DNA of 35,064 nt from Betaproteobacteria bacterium (GCA_011391275.1 JAABQW010000044.1:1-35064); one strand, 5' to 3'. Shown: positions 25,027-32,722, counted from the first letter of the stretch. The notes: generated by a model from the sequence alone, not told the origin. Translations and numbers: made by a program.

Positions 25027-26016
25027 ATGATTTCCAGCATCCGAAAGACGACCCGCGCCGCGGCCGTGCTCATGGCCGCTTTCCTGGCGATCGGCACCGC
25101 ACCCGTCGCGATGGCCCAGGCATATCCCTCCAAGACCGTGAAGATCCTGGTCGGCTTCGCCCCCGGCGGCGCCATGGACATCGTGGCGCGCACGGTGGGG
25201 CAGAAGCTGGCCGAAGGCCTCGGGCAGACGGTGATCATCGAGAACAAGCCGGGCGCGGCCAGCAACATCGCCATCCGCCAGCTGATCGAAAGCCCGCCCG
25301 ACGGCTACACGGTGATGCTCGTCGCCAACGGCCTCACGGCGAACCCGCTCCTCTACACGCAGCAGCCGTTCGATCCCAACACGGACGTGGTACCCATCTC
25401 GCTCGTCGCCCGCCTGCCGGTGGTGATCGCCGCCGGCGCGAAGTCGGAGCTCTCCACGCTCAGGAAGGTCATCGAAGCGTCGAAGGCGCGCCCCGGGAGC
25501 GTGAACTACGGGTCGCCCGGGCAGGGCTCCACGCCGCACCTCGCGACGGAGCTCTTCGCGCGCGGGGCAGGCATCGAGCTCACGCACGTCCCGTACAAGG
25601 GCGGCAAGCCCGCGATCGCCGACGTCCTCGGCGGGCAGCTACCGCTCGTCGCGGTGAACGCGGTCGAGGTCCTGCCGCTCGTGAAGGACGGCAAGCTTCG
25701 CGTGCTGGCGGCGCTGAGCGCCCAGCGCGTCTCGACGCTGCCGGACGCGCCGACGATCGCCGAATCCGGCTACCCGGGCTTCGAGGCTTCCGTCTGGCAC
25801 GCCTTCATCGCGCCGAAGGGCACGCCGCCGGCGATCGTCGCGAGGCTGAACGCCGAGATTCACAAGGCGCTCGCGGACCCGGTGGTGAAGGAGCGGCTGG
25901 CCAACCTCGGCGCGGAAGTGTCGCCGACCACGCCGCAGGAGCTGGCCACGCTCGTGCGCACCGAGTACGAGCGCTACGGCAAGCTCATCCGCGAGGCGAA
26001 CATCAAGGTGAACTGA
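25027..26016 (+). CDS. TctC/Bug-family tripartite tricarboxylate transporter receptor 2
   Basis: The ATG at 25027 after AAGGAGGA gives 329 residues with a signal peptide ending APVAMAQA and the Bug opening YPSKTVKILVGFAPGGAMDIVA. Further motifs are ENKPGAASNIAIRQL, NYGSPGQGSTPHLATELF, THVPYKGGKPAIADVLGG and DAPTIAESGYPGFEASVWHA. It starts 32 bases after the hydratase gene, so it is probably coexpressed and captures the pathway substrate in the periplasm. Membrane partners TctA/TctB are absent here. It is clearly diverged from receptor 3 next to it, so the pair is not a recent duplication. Confidence 0.93.
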   Translation: MISSIRKTTRAAAVLMAAFLAIGTAPVAMAQAYPSKTVKILVGFAPGGAMDIVARTVGQKLAEGLGQTVIIENKPGAASNIAIRQLIESPPDGYTVMLVANGLTANPLLYTQQPFDPNTDVVPISLVARLPVVIAAGAKSELSTLRKVIEASKARPGSVNYGSPGQGSTPHLATELFARGAGIELTHVPYKGGKPAIADVLGGQLPLVAVNAVEVLPLVKDGKLRVLAALSAQRVSTLPDAPTIAESGYPGFEASVWHAFIAPKGTPPAIVARLNAEIHKALADPVVKERLANLGAEVSPTTPQELATLVRTEYERYGKLIREANIKVN

Positions 26017-26061
26017 AGGGTGGGGCACGGCAGCCCACGGGAAACGACAAAGGAGGATTCC

Positions 26062-27027
26062 ATGATCAGGAACTTCGCGCGTGCGGCTGCCGTCGTGCTG
26101 GCGGCTGCCATCCTGCCCGCAATGGCCCAGGAGTACCCGACCCAGACGATCAAGATCGTGTCCCCCTACCCGCCCGGGGGGACCACCGACATCCTCGCGC
26201 GCATGCTGACGCCGAAGCTCACCGCGGCACTCGGGCAGACGGTCATCGTGGAGAACAAGGCCGGAGCGAGCGGCAACATCGGCACGGAGCTCGTTGCGCG
26301 CTCGAAGCCAGACGGCTACACGCTGCTCCTCGGCAACAACACGGGGGTGGTGATCAACCAGAGCCTCTACAAGCTCAACATCATCCCGGCACAGGCGCTC
26401 GCGCCCGTTGCGCTCGTGGGGATGGTGCCCACGGCGCTCTATGTGCACCCGTCGGTGCCGGCGAAGACGGTGGCCGAGTTCGTGGCCCTGGTGAAGGCCT
26501 CGCCGGGCAAGTACTCGTTCGCCTCCGCGGGCAGCGGCAGCCCGCAGCACCTGGCCGGCGAGATGCTCAAGATGGCCTTCGATCTCGACATGGTCCACAT
26601 TCCCTACAAGGGTTCCGGGCCCGCCATCATGGACGTCATCGGCGGGCAGGTCCCGGCGAGCTTCGAGTCGACGGTGGTGCTCCAGCCGCACATCGCCGCC
26701 GGCCGCGCGCGGCCGCTGGCGACGAGCGGCGCGAAGCGCTCGATCTCGCTGCCGGACGTGCCCACGATGATGGAATCGGGCGCGAAGGACTTCGACCTCA
26801 CGAACTGGTATGGCCTGTTCGCTCCGGCCGGGACACCGCCGGCCATCGTCAACCGCCTCAACGCCGAGGTGCTCAAGATCCTCGCCGAGCCGGAGATCAA
26901 GGAGCGCCTGGCGAAGATGGGCTCCGCCGTCGATCCCCTCACCGCCGCCGAGTTCGCCCAGTTCATCAAGGAGGAAGTGCCGCGCTGGGCCGCGGTCGTG
27001 AAGAAGTCCGGCGCCAGGATCGACTGA
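26062..27027 (+). CDS. TctC/Bug-family tripartite tricarboxylate transporter receptor 3
   Basis: The ATG at 26062, seven bases after AAAGGAGGA, gives 321 residues; the track start is 14 codons too early. The signal peptide ends AILPAMAQ and the mature start is EYPTQTIKIVSPYPPGGTTDILA. ENKAGASGNIGTELVARSKPDGYTLLLG and VHIPYKGSGPAIMDVIGG are close to the family consensus. PDVPTMMESGAKDFDLTNWYGL follows. Two different receptors in one unit suggest two related ligands, or that one acts as a sensor. It lies 31 bases before the first RraA-like gene. Confidence 0.93.
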   Translation: MIRNFARAAAVVLAAAILPAMAQEYPTQTIKIVSPYPPGGTTDILARMLTPKLTAALGQTVIVENKAGASGNIGTELVARSKPDGYTLLLGNNTGVVINQSLYKLNIIPAQALAPVALVGMVPTALYVHPSVPAKTVAEFVALVKASPGKYSFASAGSGSPQHLAGEMLKMAFDLDMVHIPYKGSGPAIMDVIGGQVPASFESTVVLQPHIAAGRARPLATSGAKRSISLPDVPTMMESGAKDFDLTNWYGLFAPAGTPPAIVNRLNAEVLKILAEPEIKERLAKMGSAVDPLTAAEFAQFIKEEVPRWAAVVKKSGARID

Positions 27028-27058
27028 TGCGGTCGCGCGGAAAGCCGGTGGAGACGCC

Positions 27059-27730
27059 ATGAACGCGTCGGATCCCCTCGTCGAGCGCCTGTCGCTCCTG
27101 GACTGCTGCGCCGTGTCCGACGCCATGGACAGGCTGAAGCTCGCCGGCGTGGTGATCGGGCTTCACCAGCTCTCCACTTCCCGGCGAATCGCGGGCCGGG
27201 TCGTCACGGTAAAGCTCGGCACCGGAACCGCAACCCCGGGGGGCCCGGGGCCGGTGCGCCACCTCGGCACGACGGCCATCGAGACCGCCCGTCCGGGCGA
27301 CGTCATCGTCGTCGAGCAACGCAGCGGGATCGACGCAGGAAGCTGGGGAGGCATCCTGTCGCTGGGTGCGAAGCTGCGCGGCGTGGCCGGCGTGATCGCG
27401 GACGGCCCGGTGCGGGACATCGACGAGGCGAAAGGGCACGACTTCCCCGTCTTCGCGCGCGCCTGCACGGCGCGCACGGCCCGGGGACGGATCGTCGAGC
27501 TGGCGACCAACGGGCCGGTCAGGATCGGGGAGGTCGATGTGTCCCCCGGCGACTACGTGGTCGCCGACGGCAGCGCCGTCGTGTTCATCCGCTCGGCGGA
27601 TATCGACCGCGTCCTGGAGGCCGCGGAGCTGATCGCCGGGCGCGAAGCGCTGATGGCGAAGGCGCTGCGCGAGGGCAAGCCGATCACCGAGGTGATGGGC
27701 GCCAACTACGAACAGATGCTGAAGGGATAG
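27059..27730 (+). CDS. RraA/LigK-family protein 1 (HMG/CHA aldolase-like)
   Basis: This 223-residue protein has the RraA/class II HMG-CHA aldolase fold: TARPGDVIVVEQR, KLRGVAGVIADGPVRDIDE and GDYVVADGSAVVFI. In true aldolases of this family, which cleave 4-carboxy-4-hydroxy-2-oxoadipate to pyruvate and oxaloacetate, a D-x20-R-D motif binds the metal. Here R119-D120 is present, but the position 21 residues before R119 is G98 (SWGGILS). Activity may therefore differ or depend on its partner. It is unlikely to be the RNase E regulator RraA in this catabolic context. RraA-like gene 2 starts 10 bases downstream. Confidence 0.8.
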   Translation: MNASDPLVERLSLLDCCAVSDAMDRLKLAGVVIGLHQLSTSRRIAGRVVTVKLGTGTATPGGPGPVRHLGTTAIETARPGDVIVVEQRSGIDAGSWGGILSLGAKLRGVAGVIADGPVRDIDEAKGHDFPVFARACTARTARGRIVELATNGPVRIGEVDVSPGDYVVADGSAVVFIRSADIDRVLEAAELIAGREALMAKALREGKPITEVMGANYEQMLKG

Positions 27731-27740
27731 GAGACACGCA

Positions 27741-28412
27741 ATGGCGCTGGGCTCTCGCATCCTTCCGAGTCCGGAGCGCGCCGACCAACGGCTGCTCGAG
27801 CGCCTCCGTACGCTGCCCGTGTCCAACGTGAGCGACAACATGCAGCGCTCCCACGGCACGAACCTGGAGCCGATCCACCGCGGCGGCAGGATGGTGGGCA
27901 CCGCGTTCACGGTGAGGATGCGCCCGGGCGACAACCTGATGGTGCACAAGGCCATCGACATGGCCGCGCCGGGCGACGTAATCGTGGTCGACGCGGGCGG
28001 GGCGCTCGAGAACGCGCTCATCGGCGAGCTGATGGCGGGGTGGGCGCGCAAGCGCGGCGTGGCGGGATTCGTGATCGACGGTGCCATCCGCGATTCCGAG
28101 GCGCTGTCCGAGGGCGACTTCCCGGTCTACGCCGCGGGGGTGACACATCGCGGCCCCTACAAGGACGGCCCGGGCGAGATCAACGTGGTGGTGTGCGTCG
28201 CAGGCATGGTGGTGCGCCCCGGCGACCTGGTCGCCGGCGACCACGACGGCGTAGTGGCGATTCCGGCCGAGGAGACGGAGCGCGTCATCGCCGCGGCGGA
28301 AGCCCAGAACCGCAAGGAGCAGGCGGCGCTGGCGGCCATCGAGGCCGGCACCTGGGACCGCAGCTGGGTCGACGGAGCGCTCAAGGCGCGCGGGTGCGAC
28401 CCGGCAGGCTGA
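27741..28412 (+). CDS. RraA/LigK-family protein 2 (HMG/CHA aldolase-like)
   Basis: This is another 223-residue RraA-fold protein, well diverged from its neighbour. Motifs are LPVSNVSDNMQRSHG, RMRPGDNLMVHKAID, APGDVIVVDAGG, IGELMAGWARKRGVAGFVIDGAIRD and GDLVAGDHDGVVAIP. The metal motif is near complete, with E96 in place of Asp and then R117-D118, so it is the better candidate for the catalytic aldolase. Downstream of a LigJ-type hydratase, a 4-carboxy-4-hydroxy-2-oxoadipate aldolase (LigK/ProA type) is the natural guess. It is the last gene of the unit; a hairpin terminator begins 15 bases after its stop. Confidence 0.82.
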   Translation: MALGSRILPSPERADQRLLERLRTLPVSNVSDNMQRSHGTNLEPIHRGGRMVGTAFTVRMRPGDNLMVHKAIDMAAPGDVIVVDAGGALENALIGELMAGWARKRGVAGFVIDGAIRDSEALSEGDFPVYAAGVTHRGPYKDGPGEINVVVCVAGMVVRPGDLVAGDHDGVVAIPAEETERVIAAAEAQNRKEQAALAAIEAGTWDRSWVDGALKARGCDPAG

Positions 28413-28426
28413 TCGTTGTCGCCATT

Positions 28427-28461
28427 CGAAGACGGGCGCCCTCGGGCGCCCGTCTTCGTTT
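28427..28461 (+). terminator. Rho-independent terminator after the hydratase/aldolase unit
   Basis: CGAAGACGGGCGCCC pairs with GGGCGCCCGTCTTCG (15 bp) across a minimal loop and is followed by TTT. It separates the catabolic unit from the MCE transport operon, whose promoter starts about 20 bases later. Confidence 0.85.
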
Positions 28462-28480
28462 CAGGCCCGGCCTGGCGAGT

Positions 28481-28486
28481 TATCAT
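28481..28486 (+). promoter_or_regulatory. Candidate -10 (TATCAT) immediately upstream of the MlaE-like gene
   Basis: TATCAT ends seven bases before the ATG at 28493, so transcription would start at or next to the start codon. No Shine-Dalgarno is visible (GAGTTATCATCGAAGC). A leaderless mRNA is therefore possible. No clear -35 is present. Confidence 0.4.
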
Positions 28487-28492
28487 CGAAGC

Positions 28493-29248
28493 ATGCAGGC
28501 CACCTTCCCGGGCCGCGCGGCGCGGCTGATCCTCTTCGGCGCAGAAGCGCTTGCGGCGGCCGTCTCGCCCTCCACCTACACCGCGCCGGCGCGCCGGATC
28601 GCCGCGCGGCAGGTTTGCTCGTCCGCCTGGCAGGTCCTTCCCGCCTTCATGCTCGCCTGCGCCATCCTCGGGGCCCTCGTGATCCGCATCGTCGACTCGA
28701 CGGCGCGCGACTTCGGGCTGTCGGGCTATACGCTCGATCTCTACTTCCGCGTGCTGGTGCTGGAGCTCATCCCGCTCTTCGTGGCCCTCTTCGTGGCGAT
28801 CCGCTCCGGGGCGGCGCTCAGCACCGAGGTCGCGCTGCTGCGCGCCCAGGGCGAGCTCGAGCCGCACCGCAGCGGCGCGGCCGACCCGCTGCGCGGCGAG
28901 CTGCTGCCGCGCGGCATCGGCGCGGCCTTTGCCGTCCTCGCGCTCACCGTCATCGGCGGCCTCGTCGCGCTGGTGGTGGCGTACGTGAGCCTCTACAGCC
29001 TGTCGCCGTGGGGGCACGCGGCGTACGCGCGGGCCATCGGGCATGTGTTCGCTCCGGTGGTCCTGGCGGGGTTCGCGATGAAGGTCGCGTTCTTCGCGAT
29101 CGCGGTGGCGGTGATCCCGGTGGCTGCGGGCCTCGCCTCGTCGCGCGACCTGCGCTCGGTGCCGGATGCCGCGCCGCGCGGCCTCGTCGGGATCTTCGTG
29201 GTCCTGGCGCTCGTCGAGGCCGGGTCGCTCGCCATCAAGTACGCCTGA
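28493..29248 (+). CDS. MlaE-family permease of an MCE-type lipid ABC transporter
   Basis: This is an inner-membrane permease of 251 residues, taken from the ATG at 28493 inside a longer track ORF. It has about five hydrophobic helices, and the MlaE signature lies between helices 2 and 3 (FVAIRSGAALSTEVALLRAQGELE). Such permeases work with an MCE (MlaD) hexamer and an MlaF-type ATPase to move phospholipids between the membranes. An MCE gene follows after six bases, but no ATPase gene is present in the operon, which is unusual. Substrate and direction are unknown. Confidence 0.82.
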   Translation: MQATFPGRAARLILFGAEALAAAVSPSTYTAPARRIAARQVCSSAWQVLPAFMLACAILGALVIRIVDSTARDFGLSGYTLDLYFRVLVLELIPLFVALFVAIRSGAALSTEVALLRAQGELEPHRSGAADPLRGELLPRGIGAAFAVLALTVIGGLVALVVAYVSLYSLSPWGHAAYARAIGHVFAPVVLAGFAMKVAFFAIAVAVIPVAAGLASSRDLRSVPDAAPRGLVGIFVVLALVEAGSLAIKYA

Positions 29249-29254
29249 CCGCGC

Positions 29255-30244
29255 ATGGAACCCGCCTCCCTTCCTCCCGCCGATCCTCCCGCCGAGATCC
29301 GCCACGCCGGGTTCAAGGCCGGGGTGGTGCTCATCGCCACGGCGGTCATCGCGGTCGCGTTCGTCGCCTACGTGCTCTACGCGCGCGGCGTCTTCGAGAA
29401 TACGCAGCGGCTGGTGCTCATGGCCGACGACGGAGCGGGGGTGACGGTCGGCATGGACCTCACCTTCTCGGGCTTCCCCGTGGGGCGCGTGCAGAAGATC
29501 GAGCTCGCGGCCGACGGCAAGGCGCGCATCGAGATCGACGTGCCGGAGGTGGACGCGAAGTGGCTTCGCGCCTCCAGCGTCTTCACGCTGGAGCGAAGCA
29601 TCGTGGGCGGGACCCGGCTGCGGGCCTTCACCGGGAACCTCGAGGACAAGCCGCTGCCCGACGGCGCGATCCGGGAAGTCCTGCGCGGGGATGCCACCGA
29701 CGAGCTCCCGGGGCTCATCGCCTCGATGAAGCGGCTGCTCGAAAACCTGGAGCGCATGACCGCGGAGGACTCCAGCCTCAATGCGAGCCTCGCCGGCGTG
29801 AAGACCCTCACCGATCGCATGTCCGGCCCGAGCGGCGCGCTGGGCGGCATCCTCGGCAGCGAGGAGAACGCGAAGAAGGTGATCACCGCGCTGGACCGCG
29901 CCAACGCCACGCTCGCCTCCCTCGAGAAGGTGTCGGCGCGGCTCGACGGCCTCATCGGCAAGGCCGACGAGAGCGTATTCGGCGCGGGCGGCGTGATGGA
30001 GGAGACGAGGAAGACGGTGGCGAACCTCAACGCCGCGCTTTCCGAGGCGCGCGAGGGCCTCAGGAAGGCCGACGCCATTCTCGCGGACGCGCAGAAGATC
30101 AGCGCCAGCACGCGCGAGGCCACCGCGGACCTGGGCAACCTTCGCCAGGAGGTGGAGTCGAGCCTGCGGCGCGTGAACTCGCTCATCGACGAGATCAACC
30201 GCAAGTGGCCGTTCGCGCGCGATACCGAGGTGAAGCTGCCATGA
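29255..30244 (+). CDS. MCE/MlaD-family lipid-binding protein
   Basis: This 329-residue protein has one N-terminal transmembrane helix (about 22-43, KAGVVLIATAVIAVAFVAYV). One MCE domain follows to about residue 140 (GVTVGMDLTFSGFPVGRVQKIEL ... LRAFTGNLEDK). A long heptad-like helical C-terminal part (about 150-320) is rich in Ala, Leu, Glu and Lys, with repeated LNAALSEA and ISASTREATADL-type segments. MCE proteins form hexameric rings in the periplasm that pass lipids, and the long helices could form a needle-like tube. It lies between the permease and a lipoprotein gene whose ATG overlaps its stop (ATGA). Confidence 0.88.
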   Translation: MEPASLPPADPPAEIRHAGFKAGVVLIATAVIAVAFVAYVLYARGVFENTQRLVLMADDGAGVTVGMDLTFSGFPVGRVQKIELAADGKARIEIDVPEVDAKWLRASSVFTLERSIVGGTRLRAFTGNLEDKPLPDGAIREVLRGDATDELPGLIASMKRLLENLERMTAEDSSLNASLAGVKTLTDRMSGPSGALGGILGSEENAKKVITALDRANATLASLEKVSARLDGLIGKADESVFGAGGVMEETRKTVANLNAALSEAREGLRKADAILADAQKISASTREATADLGNLRQEVESSLRRVNSLIDEINRKWPFARDTEVKLP

Positions 30245-30879
30245 GGCTCGCACTCGCCGCCTGCGCGCTTGCCGTCGCCTCGTGCGCCAGCGGCCCCCCG
30301 GCGCCCGAATGGGAGGCCGCCGCGCATGGGGCGCTGAAGGGCTTCCAGTCCGCCTACCTCGCCGGGCGCACGCAGTCGGCCGAACAGGAATTCGCGCGGG
30401 CGCGGTCGGCGCTCGCCGCCACCGGACGGGCGGAACTCGTGGCGAGAGCCGAGCTGGTGCGCTGCGCCGCGCGGGTGGCGAGCCTGGATTTCGACGACTG
30501 CCCCGGTTACCGGGCTCTGGCGGCCGACGCGCCGCCGGCCGAGCGAGCCTACGCGGCCTACCTCGCGGGGAAGGCGCAGGCGGGGGATCCGGCGCTGCTG
30601 CCGGAGCACCACCGCAGCGTCTCCGCGGACAACCTCGCCGCGATCGCCGATCCGTTTGCCCGGCTGGTGGCCGCCGGGGTGCTGTTCCGGCAGGCCGCCA
30701 TCACGCCTCCCGGCATCGCGGCCGCCGTGGATACCGCCTCCGCCCAGGGGTGGCGGCGGCCGCTGCTGGCCTGGCTGGGCGTGCAGGCGAAGCGCGCGGA
30801 GGACGCGGGCGACCGGGCCGCCCTCGAGGCGATCCGGCGCCGCATCCGGCTCGTGGCGGGCGACGCGGCCGGCGGCTGA
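30241..30879 (+). CDS. Lipoprotein of the MCE operon, unknown family
   Basis: The ATG at 30241 overlaps the MCE stop and gives 212 residues. The N-terminus MRLALAACALAVASCASG is a lipoprotein signal with lipobox VAS-C15. The rest is Ala-rich and helical (EFARARSALAATGRAELVARAELVRCAARVA), perhaps TPR-like. It does not show the beta-rich pattern expected of PqiC/auxiliary lipoproteins. By position it could be the outer-membrane end of the MCE pathway, but this is inference. Confidence 0.7.
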   Translation: MRLALAACALAVASCASGPPAPEWEAAAHGALKGFQSAYLAGRTQSAEQEFARARSALAATGRAELVARAELVRCAARVASLDFDDCPGYRALAADAPPAERAYAAYLAGKAQAGDPALLPEHHRSVSADNLAAIADPFARLVAAGVLFRQAAITPPGIAAAVDTASAQGWRRPLLAWLGVQAKRAEDAGDRAALEAIRRRIRLVAGDAAGG

Positions 30880-31029
30880 GCCGGGCCCGCCATCCGGAAT
30901 ATCCCGGCTGGCTGCATTCCACCCCGGGCAAATGCCGCCCTGTCGGCCGGGGCTGGCTCCAGCGCGTCCCGGCCCATAATCTGCCCCCATCGCCGAAACC
31001 CGGCCCCGCAACCAGAGGCAATACCCGCC

Positions 31030-31932
31030 ATGAGCACGTCACAGACCACGAAACAGACCTTCAGGGAGATCGCCGACGGCATCGTCGTGCTGTGGTGGAA
31101 GTTCTTCGACTGGCTGGCGGTGGTGCCGTGGAAGACGCTCGTCTTCGTCTGCATCCTGCTGATGATCCTCGTGGGCGGCATCCTGGGCGCCCCGCAGGTG
31201 GCGTTCCTCTTCATCATCGCCTCCCTCATCATCAAGGCGGTGGCGGGAGGCAAGCACAACGCCGAGGTGGCCGCGAGCCAGGCCGTGGAGCGGGCGGAGA
31301 AGGAGCAGCTCGAGCGCACGGCGCTGGAGGCGCACCTGGAAGCGCTGCAGGCGCAGATCGAGCCGCACTTCCTCTTCAACACGCTGGCGAGCATCGACCA
31401 GCTCATCCTCACCGACCCGCCGCGGGCTTCCCGCATGCAGCAAAGCCTCATCCGCTACCTGCGCGCCGCCATGCCGCAGATGCGCGCGAGCGGCAACGGC
31501 GTGCGGCCCACGCTGGGGCAGCAGGTCGACCTCTCGCGCGCCTTCCTGGAGATCATGGCGGTGCGCATGGAGGACCGCCTGCAGGTCGTGATGAGCGTGC
31601 CCGAGGGGCTCAAGAGCGCGGCCTTCCCGTCGATGATGCTGCAGACGCTGGTGGAGAACGCCATCCGGCACGGGCTCGAGCCCAAGGCCGAGGGCGGGAA
31701 GCTGGAGATCCGGGCGGAAATCGTGGATGGAAGGCTCGCCGTTCAGGTGTGCGACACCGGCATCGGCTTCGCGCCCAGCTCCAAGGGCGGCGTGGGGCTG
31801 GCCAACATCCGCGAGCGGCTGAAGGTGATCTACAAGAACCGCGCGGAGCTGGTGATCAGCGTGCCGGCGGAAGGCGGAACCTGTGCCACCATTACGGTTC
31901 CCTACGAGGTGGCCGCCCCCGCCTCGGCCTGA
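31030..31932 (+). CDS. LytS/YehU-type sensor histidine kinase
   Basis: This is a 300-residue membrane kinase with two hydrophobic helices (about 36-52 and 56-71), a short coiled linker, and the His_kinase domain of the LytS family. The phosphorylated His is H113 in QAQIEPHFLFNTLASID. The N-box is VENAIRHGLEPKA and the G-boxes are CDTGIGFAP and GVGLANIRERL. It has almost no periplasmic loop, so it probably senses the membrane itself or a partner protein. A CATAAT -10 candidate lies about 50 bases upstream in the 150-base gap after the MCE operon. The cognate LytTR regulator starts 16 bases downstream. Confidence 0.92.
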   Translation: MSTSQTTKQTFREIADGIVVLWWKFFDWLAVVPWKTLVFVCILLMILVGGILGAPQVAFLFIIASLIIKAVAGGKHNAEVAASQAVERAEKEQLERTALEAHLEALQAQIEPHFLFNTLASIDQLILTDPPRASRMQQSLIRYLRAAMPQMRASGNGVRPTLGQQVDLSRAFLEIMAVRMEDRLQVVMSVPEGLKSAAFPSMMLQTLVENAIRHGLEPKAEGGKLEIRAEIVDGRLAVQVCDTGIGFAPSSKGGVGLANIRERLKVIYKNRAELVISVPAEGGTCATITVPYEVAAPASA

Positions 31933-31948
31933 CCGTCCGGGTGTCCGC

Positions 31949-32722
31949 ATGAACGAAGCACGCAAGCCCACCGCCGTCATCGCCGACGACGAGCGCCTGA
32001 TGCGCGAGCAGATCGCCGCGCGCCTGCGGGAGGCGTGGCCGGAGCTCGAGATCGTGGGCGAGGCCGTCAACGGCCGAGAGGCCGTCGCCCTGGTGCGCGC
32101 CCGCAACCCCGACATCGTCTTCCTCGACATCCGCATGCCGGAGATGGACGGCATCGAGGCGGCGAAGGCGCTGGCGGGCGAGGCCCACGTGGTCTTCGTC
32201 ACCGCCTACGACGAGTACGCCGTGAACGCCTTCGAGCAGGGCGCCGTCGACTACCTCCTGAAGCCCGCGGATCCCGAGCGCGTTGCGGTCGCCTGCCAGC
32301 GCCTGCGCGGCCGGCTCGCGCGGAAGCCCGATCCCATGAGCGACCTGCTGGCCGAGCTCTCGGCGCGCATCGGTGGCGGTGGGACGAGAGCGCGCGAGTA
32401 CCTGCGCTGGGTGCAGGCGAGCGTGGGTACCACGCTGCGCGTGGTCCCGACCGCCGAGATCCTCTTCTTCCGCGCTGAGGACAAGTACACGCGCGTGCAG
32501 ACCGAGGGCTTCGAGGCCCTGATCCGCAAGCCCATCAAGGAGCTGGTCGGCGAGCTGGACCCCGAGGAGTTCTGGCAGATCCACCGCGCCATCCTCGTGC
32601 GCGTCGACGCGGTCGAGCAGGTGAGCCGCGACTTCCGCGGGCACCAGGTGGTGAAGGTGAAGGGGCGGGACGAGAAGCTCGAGGTGAGCCGGTCCTTCAG
32701 CCACCTGTTCAAGCAGATGTAG
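31949..32722 (+). CDS. LytTR-family response regulator
   Basis: The ATG at 31949 gives 257 residues. The receiver domain has the acidic pair IADDE, phospho-acceptor D60 (VFLDIRMPEMDG), FVTAYDEYA and YLLKPADPER. The LytTR DNA-binding domain (about 150-255) shows ILFFRAEDKYTRVQTEG, then EFWQIHRAILVRVDAVEQV and the terminal KLEVSRSFSHLFKQM. Together with the LytS-type kinase it forms one two-component system. LytTR regulators bind paired imperfect direct repeats; none was identified. Targets are unknown, and the neighbouring MCE operon and the downstream small genes are candidates. Confidence 0.93.
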   Translation: MNEARKPTAVIADDERLMREQIAARLREAWPELEIVGEAVNGREAVALVRARNPDIVFLDIRMPEMDGIEAAKALAGEAHVVFVTAYDEYAVNAFEQGAVDYLLKPADPERVAVACQRLRGRLARKPDPMSDLLAELSARIGGGGTRAREYLRWVQASVGTTLRVVPTAEILFFRAEDKYTRVQTEGFEALIRKPIKELVGELDPEEFWQIHRAILVRVDAVEQVSRDFRGHQVVKVKGRDEKLEVSRSFSHLFKQM

